A stretch of DNA of 64,000 nt, from the NCBI GenBank assembly GCA_016741995.1, contig JACVCO010000020.1:1-64000 (forward strand), read 5' to 3'. The position numbers and the translations under genes were made by a program. Source of the DNA: Hydrogenophaga sp. (GTDB taxonomy: Bacteria > Pseudomonadota > Gammaproteobacteria > Burkholderiales > Burkholderiaceae_C). How positions within the stretch are numbered: the stretch's first letter is position 1; every line of letters starts with the position of its first letter. The notes beneath the pieces are model-generated. The model did not search any database and was not told the DNA's origin. It saw nothing but the letters and a program-made list of their open reading frames with translations. Positions 27,734-36,068 of the stretch are shown here, piece by piece.

Positions 27734-28367
27734 GACCGCCCAGACGATCCGTGGCCGGGCCGCGGCCATCCGCATCGAGAACCTGGACACCGACCAGATC
27801 ATGCCCAAGCAGTTCCTGCGCGGCATCGACAAGGCCGGCCTGGCCCAGGGCCTGCTGCACGACCTGCGCTTTGACACCCAGGGCCGGCCGCGCCCGGACT
27901 TCGTGCTGAACCAGGAACAGCACCAGGGGGTGCGCATCCTGCTGGCGGGCGCGAACTTCGGCTGCGGTTCGAGCCGCGAGCACGCGGTCTGGGGTTTGCA
28001 GCAGTACGGCATCCAGGCCGTGGTGGCGCCCAGCTTCGGCGAAATCTTCTATTCCAACGCCATGAACAACCGGCTCATGCTGGTCATGCTGCCCGCGGAG
28101 CAGATCGAGCGCCTGATCGCGGACGCCGAGGCACCGCAGCCGGCGGAGATCCTGATCGACGTCGAGCGGCAGCGCGTGCAGAGCCCGGGCCTGGACGCAG
28201 CGTTCACGATCTCCGGGCGCCACCGCAAGATGTTCCTGGAGCAGCTCGACGTCATCGGCCTGACCCTGCAGCAGCGCGAGCGCATCGCCGCCTTCGCGCA
28301 GCAGCACTGGCAGCTGCGCCCCTGGTGCCGCGACGTGGCCAGCCGCACGCGCCAGCGCCTCGGGTGA
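27726..28367 (+). CDS. leuD: Aconitase-family hydratase small subunit (LeuD-like)
   Basis: The 213-residue swivel-domain partner of the LeuC-like subunit, overlapping it by 8 bases. Conserved blocks: RIENLDTDQIMPKQFLR, the GANFGCGSSREHAVWGLQQYGIQAVVAPSFGEIFYSNAMNN region and FLEQLDVIGLTLQ. These identify LeuD and the substrate loop SSREHA. The C terminus (WQLRPWCRDVASRTRQRLG) extends slightly beyond the usual end. Together the two form a heterodimeric 4Fe-4S hydratase. Confidence 0.87.
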   Translation: MAETAQTIRGRAAAIRIENLDTDQIMPKQFLRGIDKAGLAQGLLHDLRFDTQGRPRPDFVLNQEQHQGVRILLAGANFGCGSSREHAVWGLQQYGIQAVVAPSFGEIFYSNAMNNRLMLVMLPAEQIERLIADAEAPQPAEILIDVERQRVQSPGLDAAFTISGRHRKMFLEQLDVIGLTLQQRERIAAFAQQHWQLRPWCRDVASRTRQRLG

Positions 28368-28404
28368 CAATCCCCTCTTTTGCCCAACCGAGAGGATTCA
28401 CGAC

Positions 28405-28698
28405 ATGCCCAAGGCGTACTGGATGGCCACCTACCGTTCCATCAGCGACCCCGCCGCCCTTTCGAAATACGCCGAACTGGCCCTGCCCGCACTGCAGGCC
28501 TTCGGCGCGCGCTTTCTGGCCCGCGGCATGCCCGCGCAGGTGTACGAAGCCGCGCCCCACCAGCGCGCCGTGCTGATCGAGTTCGAGAGCGTGGCGCAAG
28601 CCATCGCGGCGCACGACAGCCCCGCCTACCAGGCCGCGCTGGAGGCCCTGGGCGACGGCGCCGAGCGCGACATCCGCATCATCGAAGCCGCGGCCTGA
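28405..28698 (+). CDS. DUF1330 family small protein
   Basis: The 97-residue ferredoxin-like (dimeric alpha/beta barrel) DUF1330 protein begins MPKAYWMATYRSISDPAALS and contains ARGMPAQVYE, VLIEFESVAQAIAAHDSPAYQAAL, both typical. It lies 37 bases after leuD with its own purine-rich GAGAGGA ribosome site, and may belong to that operon. Function of the family is unknown; some relatives act in isomerisation or heme/aromatic breakdown folds. Confidence 0.88.
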   Translation: MPKAYWMATYRSISDPAALSKYAELALPALQAFGARFLARGMPAQVYEAAPHQRAVLIEFESVAQAIAAHDSPAYQAALEALGDGAERDIRIIEAAA

Positions 28699-28720
28699 CC
28701 AGGCCGGCGTTGCGGCCGGC

Positions 28721-28745
28721 GCGATATCGGTTTTCCGCATATCGC
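28721..28745. promoter_or_regulatory. LysR-type T-N11-A dyad upstream of tauD
   Basis: GCGATAT and ATATCGC form a perfect 7-bp inverted repeat separated by 11 bases, the classic T-N11-A layout of LysR-family sites. It ends 13 bases before the TCGTT element of the tauD promoter, the right place for an activator such as the CysB-type protein. The right arm lies within GCATATCG, a box repeated at 40671-40678. Confidence 0.65.
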
Positions 28746-28758
28746 TGCTCGGAATGCA

Positions 28759-28790
28759 TCGTTCCCCGCACATGGTGGCCTGCCTAGCAT
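28759..28790 (+). promoter_or_regulatory. Sulfur-island promoter 2 (TCGTT-N21-TAGCAT), tauD
   Basis: TCGTT (28759-28763), 21 nt, then TAGCAT (28785-28790). TTCCCC overlapping TCGTT gives a 17-base -35 spacer. The -10 ends only 9 bases before the tauD ATG, so the tauD message should have almost no leader. CCTAGCATGG and the upstream GCATATCG box match 40671-40726 at identical spacing. Confidence 0.6.
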
Positions 28791-28799
28791 GGCGCCACC

Positions 28800-29681
28800 A
28801 TGTTTCTCGTAGAGCTTCCTGCGCACCAGCAGGCCTTTGACATCCGCCCGCTGAGCGCGGCGCTCGGCGCCGAGGTCGTGGGCCTGGACCTCGCCGCACC
28901 GCTGTCGGACGGGGACTTCGCCCGCCTGCACCGCGCCCACCTGGAACACCACGTGCTGGTGTTCCGCGACCAGCACATCACGCCCGCGCAGCAGGTGGCC
29001 TTCAGCGAACGCTGGGGCCCGTTGCAGCGCCACGTGCTGCACCAGTTCGCGCTGCCCGAACAGCCCGAGGTGCTCATCGTCTCCAACATCAAGGAGCAGG
29101 GCAAACCCATCGGCCTGGGCGATGCTGGCGTGTTCTGGCACTCCGACCTGTCCTACAAGGACAAGCCCAGCCTGGGTTCCTTCCTGCACGCGCAGGAACT
29201 GCCCGCCGAGGGCGGCGACACGCTGTTCGCCAACCAGCACCGCGCCTTCGAGGAACTGCCCGACGCGTTGCGCGCGCAGGTGCTGGGCCGGCGGGCCGAG
29301 CACAGCTACCTCAAGCAATACAAGGCCCTGCAGCAGCGCAGCCCCTGGCGGCCCGACCTCACGCCCGAGCAGATCGCCGCCGTACCACCCGCGGTGCACC
29401 CCGTCGTGCGCACGCACCCCGAGTCGAAACGCCCTGCGCTGTTCGTCAGCGAGCACTTCACCACGCGCGTGGTGGGCCTGCCCGACGGCGAGAGCGAAGC
29501 GCTGCTGCAGCGCCTGTACGAACACAGCACGCAGGCGCGCTTCGTGTACCGCCACCAGTGGCGCGACGGCGACCTGGTGTTCTGGGACAACCGCTCGGTG
29601 CTGCACCTGGCCGCGGGCTGCCCCGAGCACCTGCGCCGCCGCCTCTACCGCACGACCATCGAAGGCGACGCGCCGGCCTGA
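28800..29681 (+). CDS. tauD: TauD-family 2-oxoglutarate/Fe(II) dioxygenase (sulfonate dioxygenase)
   Basis: The 293-residue dioxygenase has the iron ligands H114-x-D116 (WHSDLSY) and H269 (SVLHLAAG) with the 2-oxoglutarate arginine R284 (LYRTTIEG); the 15-residue H-to-R spacing equals that of E. coli TauD (H255, R270). It uses O2 and 2-oxoglutarate to hydroxylate a taurine-like sulfonate, releasing sulfite and an aldehyde. Taurine as substrate is not certain, because related enzymes act on alkyl sulfates and 2,4-D. It leads an ABC-importer operon. Confidence 0.9.
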   Translation: MFLVELPAHQQAFDIRPLSAALGAEVVGLDLAAPLSDGDFARLHRAHLEHHVLVFRDQHITPAQQVAFSERWGPLQRHVLHQFALPEQPEVLIVSNIKEQGKPIGLGDAGVFWHSDLSYKDKPSLGSFLHAQELPAEGGDTLFANQHRAFEELPDALRAQVLGRRAEHSYLKQYKALQQRSPWRPDLTPEQIAAVPPAVHPVVRTHPESKRPALFVSEHFTTRVVGLPDGESEALLQRLYEHSTQARFVYRHQWRDGDLVFWDNRSVLHLAAGCPEHLRRRLYRTTIEGDAPA

Positions 29682-29717
29682 CCCCTTTGTTCCCCCACAT
29701 CCCACGGAGTTGATTGC

Positions 29718-30731
29718 ATGCCCGGTTCCCGCCTCCCTCGCCTCGCCGCCATCGCCGGCCTGGCGCTCGCCGCCGCCCTGCCCCTGGCCGCCCACGCCGA
29801 GGGCAGGATCCGCATCGCCCAGCAGTTCGGCGTGGTCTACCTGCTGCTCAACGTGGCGCAGGAGCAGAAGCTGATCGAGAAGGCCGGCGAGAAGCTGGGC
29901 CAGCCGGTGCAGGTGGAGTTCGTGCGCCTCTCGGGCGGCAGCGCGGTGAACGACGCGCTGCTGTCGGGCCAGATCGACATCGCCGGTGCCGGCGTGGGCC
30001 CGCTGCTCACCATCTGGGACCGCACCAAGGACCGCCAGAACGTGAAGGGCGTGGCCTCGCTCGGCAACTTCCCCTACTACCTGGTCACCAACAACCCGGC
30101 GGTCAAGACCATCGCCGATTTCACCGACAAGGACCGCATCGCGCTGCCCGCGGTGGGCGTGTCGGTGCAGTCGCGCGTGCTGCAGCTCGCCTCCGCCCAG
30201 CGCTGGGGTGCCGACCAGTTCAACCGCCTCGACAAACTGCAGGTGGCCGTGCCCCACCCCGACGCGACGGCCGCGATCATCAAGGGCGGCACCGAGATCA
30301 CGGGCCACTTCGGCAACCCGCCGTTCCAGAACCAGTCCCTCGCGGCCAACCCCAACGCGCGCATCGTGCTCAACAGCTACGACGTGCTGGGCGGCCCCTC
30401 GTCGGCCACGGTGCTCTACGCCACCGAGAAGTTCCGCACCGAGAGCCCCAAGACCTACCGCGCCTTCACCGAGGCGCTGGGCGAAGCGGCGCGCTTCATC
30501 CAGGCCAACCCCGAGGCCGCGGCCGACATCTACCTGCGCGTGAACCAGGGCCAGCTCGACCGCAACCTGCTGCTCTCGATCATCAAGAGCCCCGAGGTGC
30601 AGTTCAAGCTCGCGCCGCAGAACACCTACAAGCTCGCCGAGTTCATGCACCAAGTGGGCGCGATCAAGAACAAGCCCGCTTCGGCGCGCGAGTACTTCTT
30701 CGACGACCCGCACAACGCGGCGGCGAACTGA
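29718..30731 (+). CDS. ABC transporter substrate-binding protein (nitrate/sulfonate/taurine type)
   Basis: The 337-residue NMT1/SsuA-like receptor has a signal peptide ending AAHAE. It carries RIRIAQQFGVVYLLLNVAQEQKLIEKAGEK, LSGGSAVNDALLSGQIDIAGAGVGPLL and KGGTEITGHFGNPPFQNQSLA. It is only distantly like the three SsuA proteins. Gene order after tauD (receptor, ATPase, permease) is that of tauABC, so a taurine-like or bulkier sulfonate is likely. Ligand is not readable from sequence. Confidence 0.88.
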   Translation: MPGSRLPRLAAIAGLALAAALPLAAHAEGRIRIAQQFGVVYLLLNVAQEQKLIEKAGEKLGQPVQVEFVRLSGGSAVNDALLSGQIDIAGAGVGPLLTIWDRTKDRQNVKGVASLGNFPYYLVTNNPAVKTIADFTDKDRIALPAVGVSVQSRVLQLASAQRWGADQFNRLDKLQVAVPHPDATAAIIKGGTEITGHFGNPPFQNQSLAANPNARIVLNSYDVLGGPSSATVLYATEKFRTESPKTYRAFTEALGEAARFIQANPEAAADIYLRVNQGQLDRNLLLSIIKSPEVQFKLAPQNTYKLAEFMHQVGAIKNKPASAREYFFDDPHNAAAN

Positions 30732-30735
30732 CGGC

Positions 30736-31617
30736 ATGGCCATGGTCGCCCCGAGCGCCACGCACGCCTACTTCGGCACGCCCGGGCAGGATCTGCTGCG
30801 CGAGCCCGGCGTGGCCGCACGGCCGGCGGTGGTGCAGCGCGCGGCGGTGCCCGCGCACGCCCTGCTCGATGTCGATGGGGTGTCGCTCGAGTACGCCACC
30901 GGCCGCCACGTGGTGCGCGCCACGCACCGCGTGAGCCTGTCGGTGCACGAAGGCGAGCGCTACGTGCTGCTGGGCCCGTCGGGCTGCGGCAAGAGCACGC
31001 TGCTCAAGGCCGCGGCCGGCTTCATCGCGCCACGCGAAGGCCGCATCGCGCTCGACGGCCAGGTGGTGCGCGGCCCGGGGCCGGACCGCATCGTGGTGTT
31101 CCAGGAATTCGACCAGTTGCCGCCCTGGAAGACCGTGCTCGACAACGTGCTGTTCCCGCTGCGCGTGAGCGGCCGCCTGCCGCGCGATGAAGCGCACGAA
31201 CGCGCGGTTTCGGTGCTGCGCCGCGTGGGCCTGGGCGATTTCCTGCACGCGTTCCCGCACCAGCTCTCGGGCGGCATGAAGCAGCGCGTGGCCATTGCGC
31301 GCGCCCTGGCCATGCAGCCGCGTGTGCTGCTGATGGACGAACCCTTCGCCTCGCTCGACGCGCTCACGCGCCGGCGCATGCAGGAGGAACTGCTCGCGCT
31401 GTGGGAAGAGACCCGCTTCACGCTGCTGTTCGTCACGCACTCCATCGAGGAGGCGCTGGTGATCGGCAGCCGCGTGGGCGTGCTCACGCCGCGCCCGGGC
31501 CGCCTGCGCGCCGAGCTCGACACCCACGCCTTCGGTCTCGACAGCGCGGGCAGCCCCGCGTTCCAGCAGGCGACGCAACGCATCCACGGGCTGTTGTTCG
31601 ACGAGCCCACCGCATGA
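30736..31617 (+). CDS. ABC transporter ATP-binding protein (TauB/SsuB type)
   Basis: A 293-residue ATPase: Walker A GPSGCGKST, Q-loop VFQEFDQLPPWKTV, signature LSGGMKQRVAIARAL, Walker B RVLLMDEPFASLDALT and switch VTHSIEEALVIGSRV. The EFDQLPPWKTV block is typical of the nitrate/taurine subgroup. An unusual N-terminal extension of about 45 residues (SATHAYFGTPGQDLLREPG and onward) precedes the ATPase core. It starts 4 bases after the receptor gene and overlaps the permease. Confidence 0.9.
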   Translation: MAMVAPSATHAYFGTPGQDLLREPGVAARPAVVQRAAVPAHALLDVDGVSLEYATGRHVVRATHRVSLSVHEGERYVLLGPSGCGKSTLLKAAAGFIAPREGRIALDGQVVRGPGPDRIVVFQEFDQLPPWKTVLDNVLFPLRVSGRLPRDEAHERAVSVLRRVGLGDFLHAFPHQLSGGMKQRVAIARALAMQPRVLLMDEPFASLDALTRRRMQEELLALWEETRFTLLFVTHSIEEALVIGSRVGVLTPRPGRLRAELDTHAFGLDSAGSPAFQQATQRIHGLLFDEPTA

Positions 31618-32495
31618 GCGCGCAAGCCCTGCCCCCATGGCCGCCCGGTCGGCCGGACGTGCTGCACACGCTGGCGCCGCTGGACGACACGCCCGCCGAG
31701 CGCCCCCTGCCCTGGCCCGCGCGCCTGTGGGGCCAGGCCTGGCTGCGCAAGGGCCTGATTCTGATCGCGCTCGCGTTGCTGTGGGAGGGCCTGGCGCGCT
31801 GGCAGGACAACGACCTGCTGCTGCCCACCTTCGGGCAGACCGTGCGCGCCTTCGTCGACGGCCTGGCCAGCGGCGAGCTGCTGCTGCGAGCGCGGCTGTC
31901 GCTGGGCGTGCTGCTGCAGGGCTACGCGCTCGGTGTGGTGGCGGCCTTCGTGCTGAGTTCGCTCGCCGTGTCCACGCAGATCGGGCGCGACCTGCTGGGC
32001 ACGCTCACGTCCATGTTCAACCCGCTGCCCGCGATCGCGCTGCTGCCGCTGGCGCTGCTGTGGTTCGGGCTCGGCAACGGCAGCCTCGTCTTCGTGCTGG
32101 TGCACTCGGTGCTGTGGCCGCTGGCGCTGGCTACCTTCTCGGGTTTCGAGGCCGTGCCGCAGACGCTGCGCATGGCCGGGCGCAACTACGGCCTGCGCGG
32201 CCCGCGCTACGTGTGGCACATCCTCGTGCCGTCGGCGCTGCCAGCCATTCTGTCGGGCCTGAAGATCGGCTGGGCGTTCGCGTGGCGCACGCTGATCGCG
32301 GCCGAGCTGGTGTTCGGCGTGTCCTCGGGCCGCGGCGGCCTGGGCTGGTACGTGTTCCAGAACCGCAACGAGCTCTACACCGACAAGGTGTTCGCCGGCC
32401 TGGCCATGGTGGTGCTGATCGGCCTGCTGGTGGAGAACGTCATTTTCCAGACCATCGAACGGCTCACGGTGCGGCGCTGGGGCGTGGTCCGATGA
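31614..32495 (+). CDS. ABC transporter permease (TauC/SsuC type)
   Basis: The 293-residue BPD permease has about six helices beginning near residue 48 and the EAA loop TLRMAGRNYGLRGPRYVWHILVPSALP. NPLPAIALLPLALLWFGLGNGSL and AAELVFGVSSGRGGLGWYVFQNRNEL match the taurine/nitrate class. The start overlaps the ATPase stop (ATGA) and its end overlaps the next flavoprotein, so the whole operon is translationally coupled. Confidence 0.92.
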   Translation: MSAQALPPWPPGRPDVLHTLAPLDDTPAERPLPWPARLWGQAWLRKGLILIALALLWEGLARWQDNDLLLPTFGQTVRAFVDGLASGELLLRARLSLGVLLQGYALGVVAAFVLSSLAVSTQIGRDLLGTLTSMFNPLPAIALLPLALLWFGLGNGSLVFVLVHSVLWPLALATFSGFEAVPQTLRMAGRNYGLRGPRYVWHILVPSALPAILSGLKIGWAFAWRTLIAAELVFGVSSGRGGLGWYVFQNRNELYTDKVFAGLAMVVLIGLLVENVIFQTIERLTVRRWGVVR

Positions 32496-33982
32496 GTCGG
32501 CGCATCGTGATCGTCGGCGGAGGCTTCGCCGGCGTGAGCGCGGCCGTGCAGCTCATGCGCCGCAGCCCGGCGCCCCTGGCCATCACGCTCATCGAAGAAC
32601 GCGAGCGCGTGGGCCCCGGCCTGGCCTATGCCACGCACGACCCCGACCACCGCCTGAACGGGCCGACCTGGGTGCACTCGGTGGACCCGCTCGACGGCGA
32701 GCACTTCACGCGCTGGTGCGTGGCGCGCGGCGTGTTCGAGAGCGACCCGAAGGCCCTGCAACCCAGCGGCTCGGCCTTCGTGCGCCGCGCCGTGCTCGGC
32801 GCCTACCTGGAAGACCAGGTGCGCGCACACGCCCACTGGGCGCCCACGGGCAGCACGCTGCACACAGTGCAGGCGCGCGTGGTGGGCGCGGTGCAGCGCG
32901 GCGGCGAACTGGTCGCGCTCACCGACCACGGCCAGCAGATCGCCGGCGATCTGCTCCTGCTCGCCACGGGCAACGCCGTGCCGCGCCTGCAGGCACCCCT
33001 GAGCGCAGCGCTGGCCGCGCACCCGGGCGTGATCGAGAACCCGCTCGACACCGCGCGCCTGTTGAACATTCCGCGCGCCGCGCGCGTGCTCATCATCGGC
33101 AGCGGCCTCACCGCGCTCGACGTGATCTGCACGCTGCAGCGCCAGGGCCACACGGGCGGTGCGGTGGTGGTGTCGCGCCGCGGGTTGCGCCCGCGCCCGC
33201 AACCGCCCCTGCCACCGGGCGCCAGCCTGCCGCTGCCCACCCCCGGCGGGCGCGACAACCTGGACCGCGTGCTCGGCCCTGCGCCCGATTTCCTGCTGCA
33301 GGCCGAACCCACGCTGCGCGCCTGGGTGAAAGCCCTGCGCGCGCAGGCGCGCCACGCGCAAGGCAACTGGTACCCGGGCTTCGACGCGCTGCGCGACACC
33401 GTGTGGCAGCTCTGGCCGCGCCTGCCGCAGGCGCAGCAACGCCGCTTCCTGAAACGCCTGCGCACCTGGTACGACGTGCACCGCTTCCGTTCACCGCCAC
33501 AGACCGAGGCGATCGTGAACCGCGCCATCGCCAATGGCCGCGTGCAGCACCGCGCCGCGCGCCTGCGGGGCGTGCGCGCCGATGGCCAGGCGCTGGTGGC
33601 GCAACTGCAAAGCCCGCGCGACGCCGCAGCGCGCGAGGAACGTTTCGACGTGCTGGTGAACTGCACCGGCCTGGACGTTGCCGCACGCACAGCGAACAAC
33701 CCGTTGCTGCAGTCGCTGCGGGTGCAGGGCTGGCTGCAATCCGACGCGCTGGGTGTGGGTTACGCGGTCGACGCGCAATGCCGCCTGCTGGGCAGCGACG
33801 GACAGGCGCGCGCGCGTGTGCGCCTCGTCGGCCCACCCACCCTGGGCACCTTTGGCGACCCGGGTGGCGCCATGTACATCGCGGCACAGATCCACCGCAT
33901 CGTGCCGGACGTGCTGGCCACGCTGGGCATCGCCGGTGGCAACGCACCGCAAGCCGACGACGCGGTGCTGAGCGCGGCCTGA
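32492..33982 (+). CDS. FAD/NAD(P)-binding oxidoreductase coupled to the tau-like transporter
   Basis: This 496-residue flavoprotein has an N-terminal FAD fold (RIVIVGGGFAGVSAAVQL) with VGPGLAYATHDPDHRLNGP, and a second nucleotide fold (VLIIGSGLTALDVICTLQ). It resembles the NAD_binding_9 (HI0933/YdhS-like) proteins. It overlaps the permease gene by 4 bases (ATGA) and shares its end with the convergent TPR gene (abutting stops). Function unknown; co-expression with TauD-type desulfonation hints at oxidation or reduction of an organosulfur substrate or of a product. Confidence 0.8.
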   Translation: MSRRIVIVGGGFAGVSAAVQLMRRSPAPLAITLIEERERVGPGLAYATHDPDHRLNGPTWVHSVDPLDGEHFTRWCVARGVFESDPKALQPSGSAFVRRAVLGAYLEDQVRAHAHWAPTGSTLHTVQARVVGAVQRGGELVALTDHGQQIAGDLLLLATGNAVPRLQAPLSAALAAHPGVIENPLDTARLLNIPRAARVLIIGSGLTALDVICTLQRQGHTGGAVVVSRRGLRPRPQPPLPPGASLPLPTPGGRDNLDRVLGPAPDFLLQAEPTLRAWVKALRAQARHAQGNWYPGFDALRDTVWQLWPRLPQAQQRRFLKRLRTWYDVHRFRSPPQTEAIVNRAIANGRVQHRAARLRGVRADGQALVAQLQSPRDAAAREERFDVLVNCTGLDVAARTANNPLLQSLRVQGWLQSDALGVGYAVDAQCRLLGSDGQARARVRLVGPPTLGTFGDPGGAMYIAAQIHRIVPDVLATLGIAGGNAPQADDAVLSAA

Positions 33983-34435
33983 TCAGCGCGCGTCGGCCAG
34001 CGTGTGGCCGGCATCGAGCACGGCCTTTTTCAGCAGCTGGTACTCGCGGCACTGCAGGCCGCACAGCAACTCCAGGTAGCGCAGGTTCTTGCGCGCCCCA
34101 GCCACGTCGCCGCGCGCCAGGAACAGCTCGCCCTGGTACTCCAGCGCGCCGCGGTGCTCGGGGTCGTACGCCAGCGCCTCGCGGTACCACTTCGCGGCCT
34201 CGTCGTGCTGCCTGAGCTGGCGCAGGCTGTAGCCGAGCAGGTTGTAGACCTCGGCGTGCTGCACGGTCTTCGCGAGCGCGCGCAGTTGCTCGACGGCCTG
34301 CGGGTACTGGCCCGCGTAGATGCGCGCGCGCACGGCCGAGAGATCGGGCAGATCGGACGACGGGGGCAGACCGGCCGCCCCCGCGGCCAGCGACCACGCC
34401 AGCAGCCAGGGCAGCGCGGCGGCGCGCGGCGCCAT
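33983..34435 (-). CDS. Exported TPR-repeat protein in sulfonate ABC operon
   Basis: The 150-residue protein has a signal peptide (LPWLLAWSLAAGAAG) and about three tetratricopeptide repeats: ARIYAGQYPQAVEQLRALAK, EVYNLLGYSLRQLRQHDEAAKWYREALAYDPEH and ALEYQGELFLARGDVAGARKN. Two cysteines sit in LLCGLQCREYQLL. It overlaps the ATPase stop by 1 base. TPR proteins form scaffolds; a periplasmic one after an ABC importer could tether the binding protein or the MauG-type peroxidase encoded across the divergent promoter. That role is inference. Confidence 0.8.
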   Translation of the reverse strand: MAPRAAALPWLLAWSLAAGAAGLPPSSDLPDLSAVRARIYAGQYPQAVEQLRALAKTVQHAEVYNLLGYSLRQLRQHDEAAKWYREALAYDPEHRGALEYQGELFLARGDVAGARKNLRYLELLCGLQCREYQLLKKAVLDAGHTLADAR

Positions 34436-35226
34436 CAGGCCGCCGCGAGCGCGGGCCGCTCGTGCATGGCGTCGAGCACCTCGCGCTTGAGCGCGGCGAA
34501 TTCCGTGCTCACCCGGTCGCGTTGCACATGCGGCAGGCCCACCTTCACCTGGCGCACGATGCGGCCCGGGTTGGCGTTCATCACCAGCACCGTGTCGCTG
34601 AGGAAGATGGCCTCGTCCACGTCGTGCGTCACCAGGATCATGGTCACGCCCTCGGCGCGCCAGATGCGCAGCAGCTCTTCCTGCAGTCGCACGCGCGTGA
34701 GCGCGTCGAGTGCGCCCAGCGGTTCGTCGAGCAGCAGGATCTCGGGCTGGCCCACCAGGCCGCGGGCGATGGCGCCGCGCTGCGCCATGCCGCCCGAGAG
34801 CTGGTGCGGGTAGGCCTTCTCGAAGCCTTGCAGGCCCACGAGCTCGATGTGCTGCTGCACGGTCTGGCGCTGCTCGCCGGGCGTGAGGGTGGAGTTGATG
34901 AGCGCCAGGCCGATGTTCTGCTCCAGTGTGAGCCAGGGCAGCAGGCGGTGGTCCTGGAACACGATGCCGCGCGACAGGCTGGCGCCGGCGATGCGCTCGC
35001 CATGCGCCAGGATGTCGCCCTGGTAGTCGCGGTCCAGCCCGGCAATCAGGCGCAGCAGCGTGGACTTGCCGCAGCCGCTGGGGCCCACGAGCGACACGAA
35101 GGCGCCGGGTTCGACGCTGAAGCTCGCGTTCACGAGCACGTCGAGCGGTGCGCCGTCGGGCGTGGTGTAGCGCTTGGAGACGGCGCGGACGTCGAGCCGC
35201 CCCGGTTGGTGGTCATTGGCGGCCAT
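34435..35226 (-). CDS. ABC transporter ATP-binding protein (SsuB/nitrate type), second importer
   Basis: The 263-residue ATPase has Walker A GPSGCGKST, Q-loop VFQDHRLLPWLTLEQN, signature LSGGMAQRGAIARGL and Walker [17 protein letters not shown]. In the signature region, LSGGMAQRGAIARG has Gly where most have Val, a variant known in this group. ATG 35226 is used. It sits third in the minus-strand operon: binding protein, permease, ATPase, TPR protein. Confidence 0.9.
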   Translation of the reverse strand: MAANDHQPGRLDVRAVSKRYTTPDGAPLDVLVNASFSVEPGAFVSLVGPSGCGKSTLLRLIAGLDRDYQGDILAHGERIAGASLSRGIVFQDHRLLPWLTLEQNIGLALINSTLTPGEQRQTVQQHIELVGLQGFEKAYPHQLSGGMAQRGAIARGLVGQPEILLLDEPLGALDALTRVRLQEELLRIWRAEGVTMILVTHDVDEAIFLSDTVLVMNANPGRIVRQVKVGLPHVQRDRVSTEFAALKREVLDAMHERPALAAA

Positions 35227-35228
35227 GT

Positions 35229-36068
35229 TCAACCCTCGAAACCTTGTTTCCAGCGCAGCACGCGGCGCTGCAGCAGGTACATCGTGCGGTCGATCGCGAA
35301 GCCCACCAGGCCGATGACCACCATGCAGACCAGCAACTGGTCGGTGAGCAGCAGGCCTTGCGCGCGGAAGATCAGGAAGCCCAGGCCTTCGAGGCCGCTC
35401 AGACCCTCGGCCACCACCACCAGCGCCCAGGCCAGGCCGGCCGAGTAACGCAGCGAGACCATGATGGTCGGCGTGGCCGCCGGCAGGATGACCTTGCGCA
35501 CCAGCTGCCAGCGCGTGAGCGTGAGCACCTCGGCGAGCTCGATGTAGTTCTTGTCCACGCTGCGGATGCCCTGCAGCGTGTTGAGAAACACCGGGAAGAA
35601 CACCGACTTGGCAATCACCAGGATCTTGGCCGGCGCGCCCAGCCCGAGCCAGAGCACGATCAGCGGGAACCAGGCGATGCCCGGGATGTGGCGGATGGTG
35701 TCGAAGGTGGGCGAGAGGAACTGCTCGAAGCGCTTGGACAGACCGGCGGCCACACCGAGCACCACCGCCGCGAAGGCACCGTAGAGAAAGCCCTGCGAAA
35801 CGAGGGCCAGGCTGACACCGAAGTCGAGCAGCAGCTTCTGCTCGGCCAGCATCTTGAAGAAGGCCTGCACCACCTTGGCGGGTTCGGGCAGGAAGACCGG
35901 ATCGATCCACTGCTGGCTGGCCGCGAGCTGCCACAGGGCGAGCACGAAGCCGGGCAGCACGAAGCCGATCAGGCGCCCACCACCGAACCACTGGCGCAGG
36001 CGCGGCCCGGAGGCCGCGCCCCGCCGTTCGACGGGCGCCGAGCCCAGGTCAACGACGGCGGTGTTCAT
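35229..36068 (-). CDS. ABC transporter permease (SsuC type), second importer
   Basis: This 279-residue permease has about six helices. EAA loop: IELAEVLTLTRWQLVRKVILPAATP. DTIRHIPGIAWFPLIVLWLGLGAPAKI and FFPVFLNTLQGIRSVDKNYI are typical of the sulfonate/nitrate class. ATG 36068 overlaps the stop of the upstream receptor gene by 4 bases, and the end is 2 bases from the ATPase gene, so coupling is tight. Confidence 0.92.
   Translation of the reverse strand: MNTAVVDLGSAPVERRGAASGPRLRQWFGGGRLIGFVLPGFVLALWQLAASQQWIDPVFLPEPAKVVQAFFKMLAEQKLLLDFGVSLALVSQGFLYGAFAAVVLGVAAGLSKRFEQFLSPTFDTIRHIPGIAWFPLIVLWLGLGAPAKILVIAKSVFFPVFLNTLQGIRSVDKNYIELAEVLTLTRWQLVRKVILPAATPTIMVSLRYSAGLAWALVVVAEGLSGLEGLGFLIFRAQGLLLTDQLLVCMVVIGLVGFAIDRTMYLLQRRVLRWKQGFEG

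Noticed and set aside
28721..28802. A sigma-54 promoter for tauD, as in SfnR-controlled sulfone genes
   Set aside because: No GG-N10-GC pair at the right distance; the region fits a -35/-10 layout instead.
33980..33985. TGATCA palindrome at the meeting of two stop codons as a regulatory site
   Set aside because: It is simply the two abutting stop codons of convergent genes.
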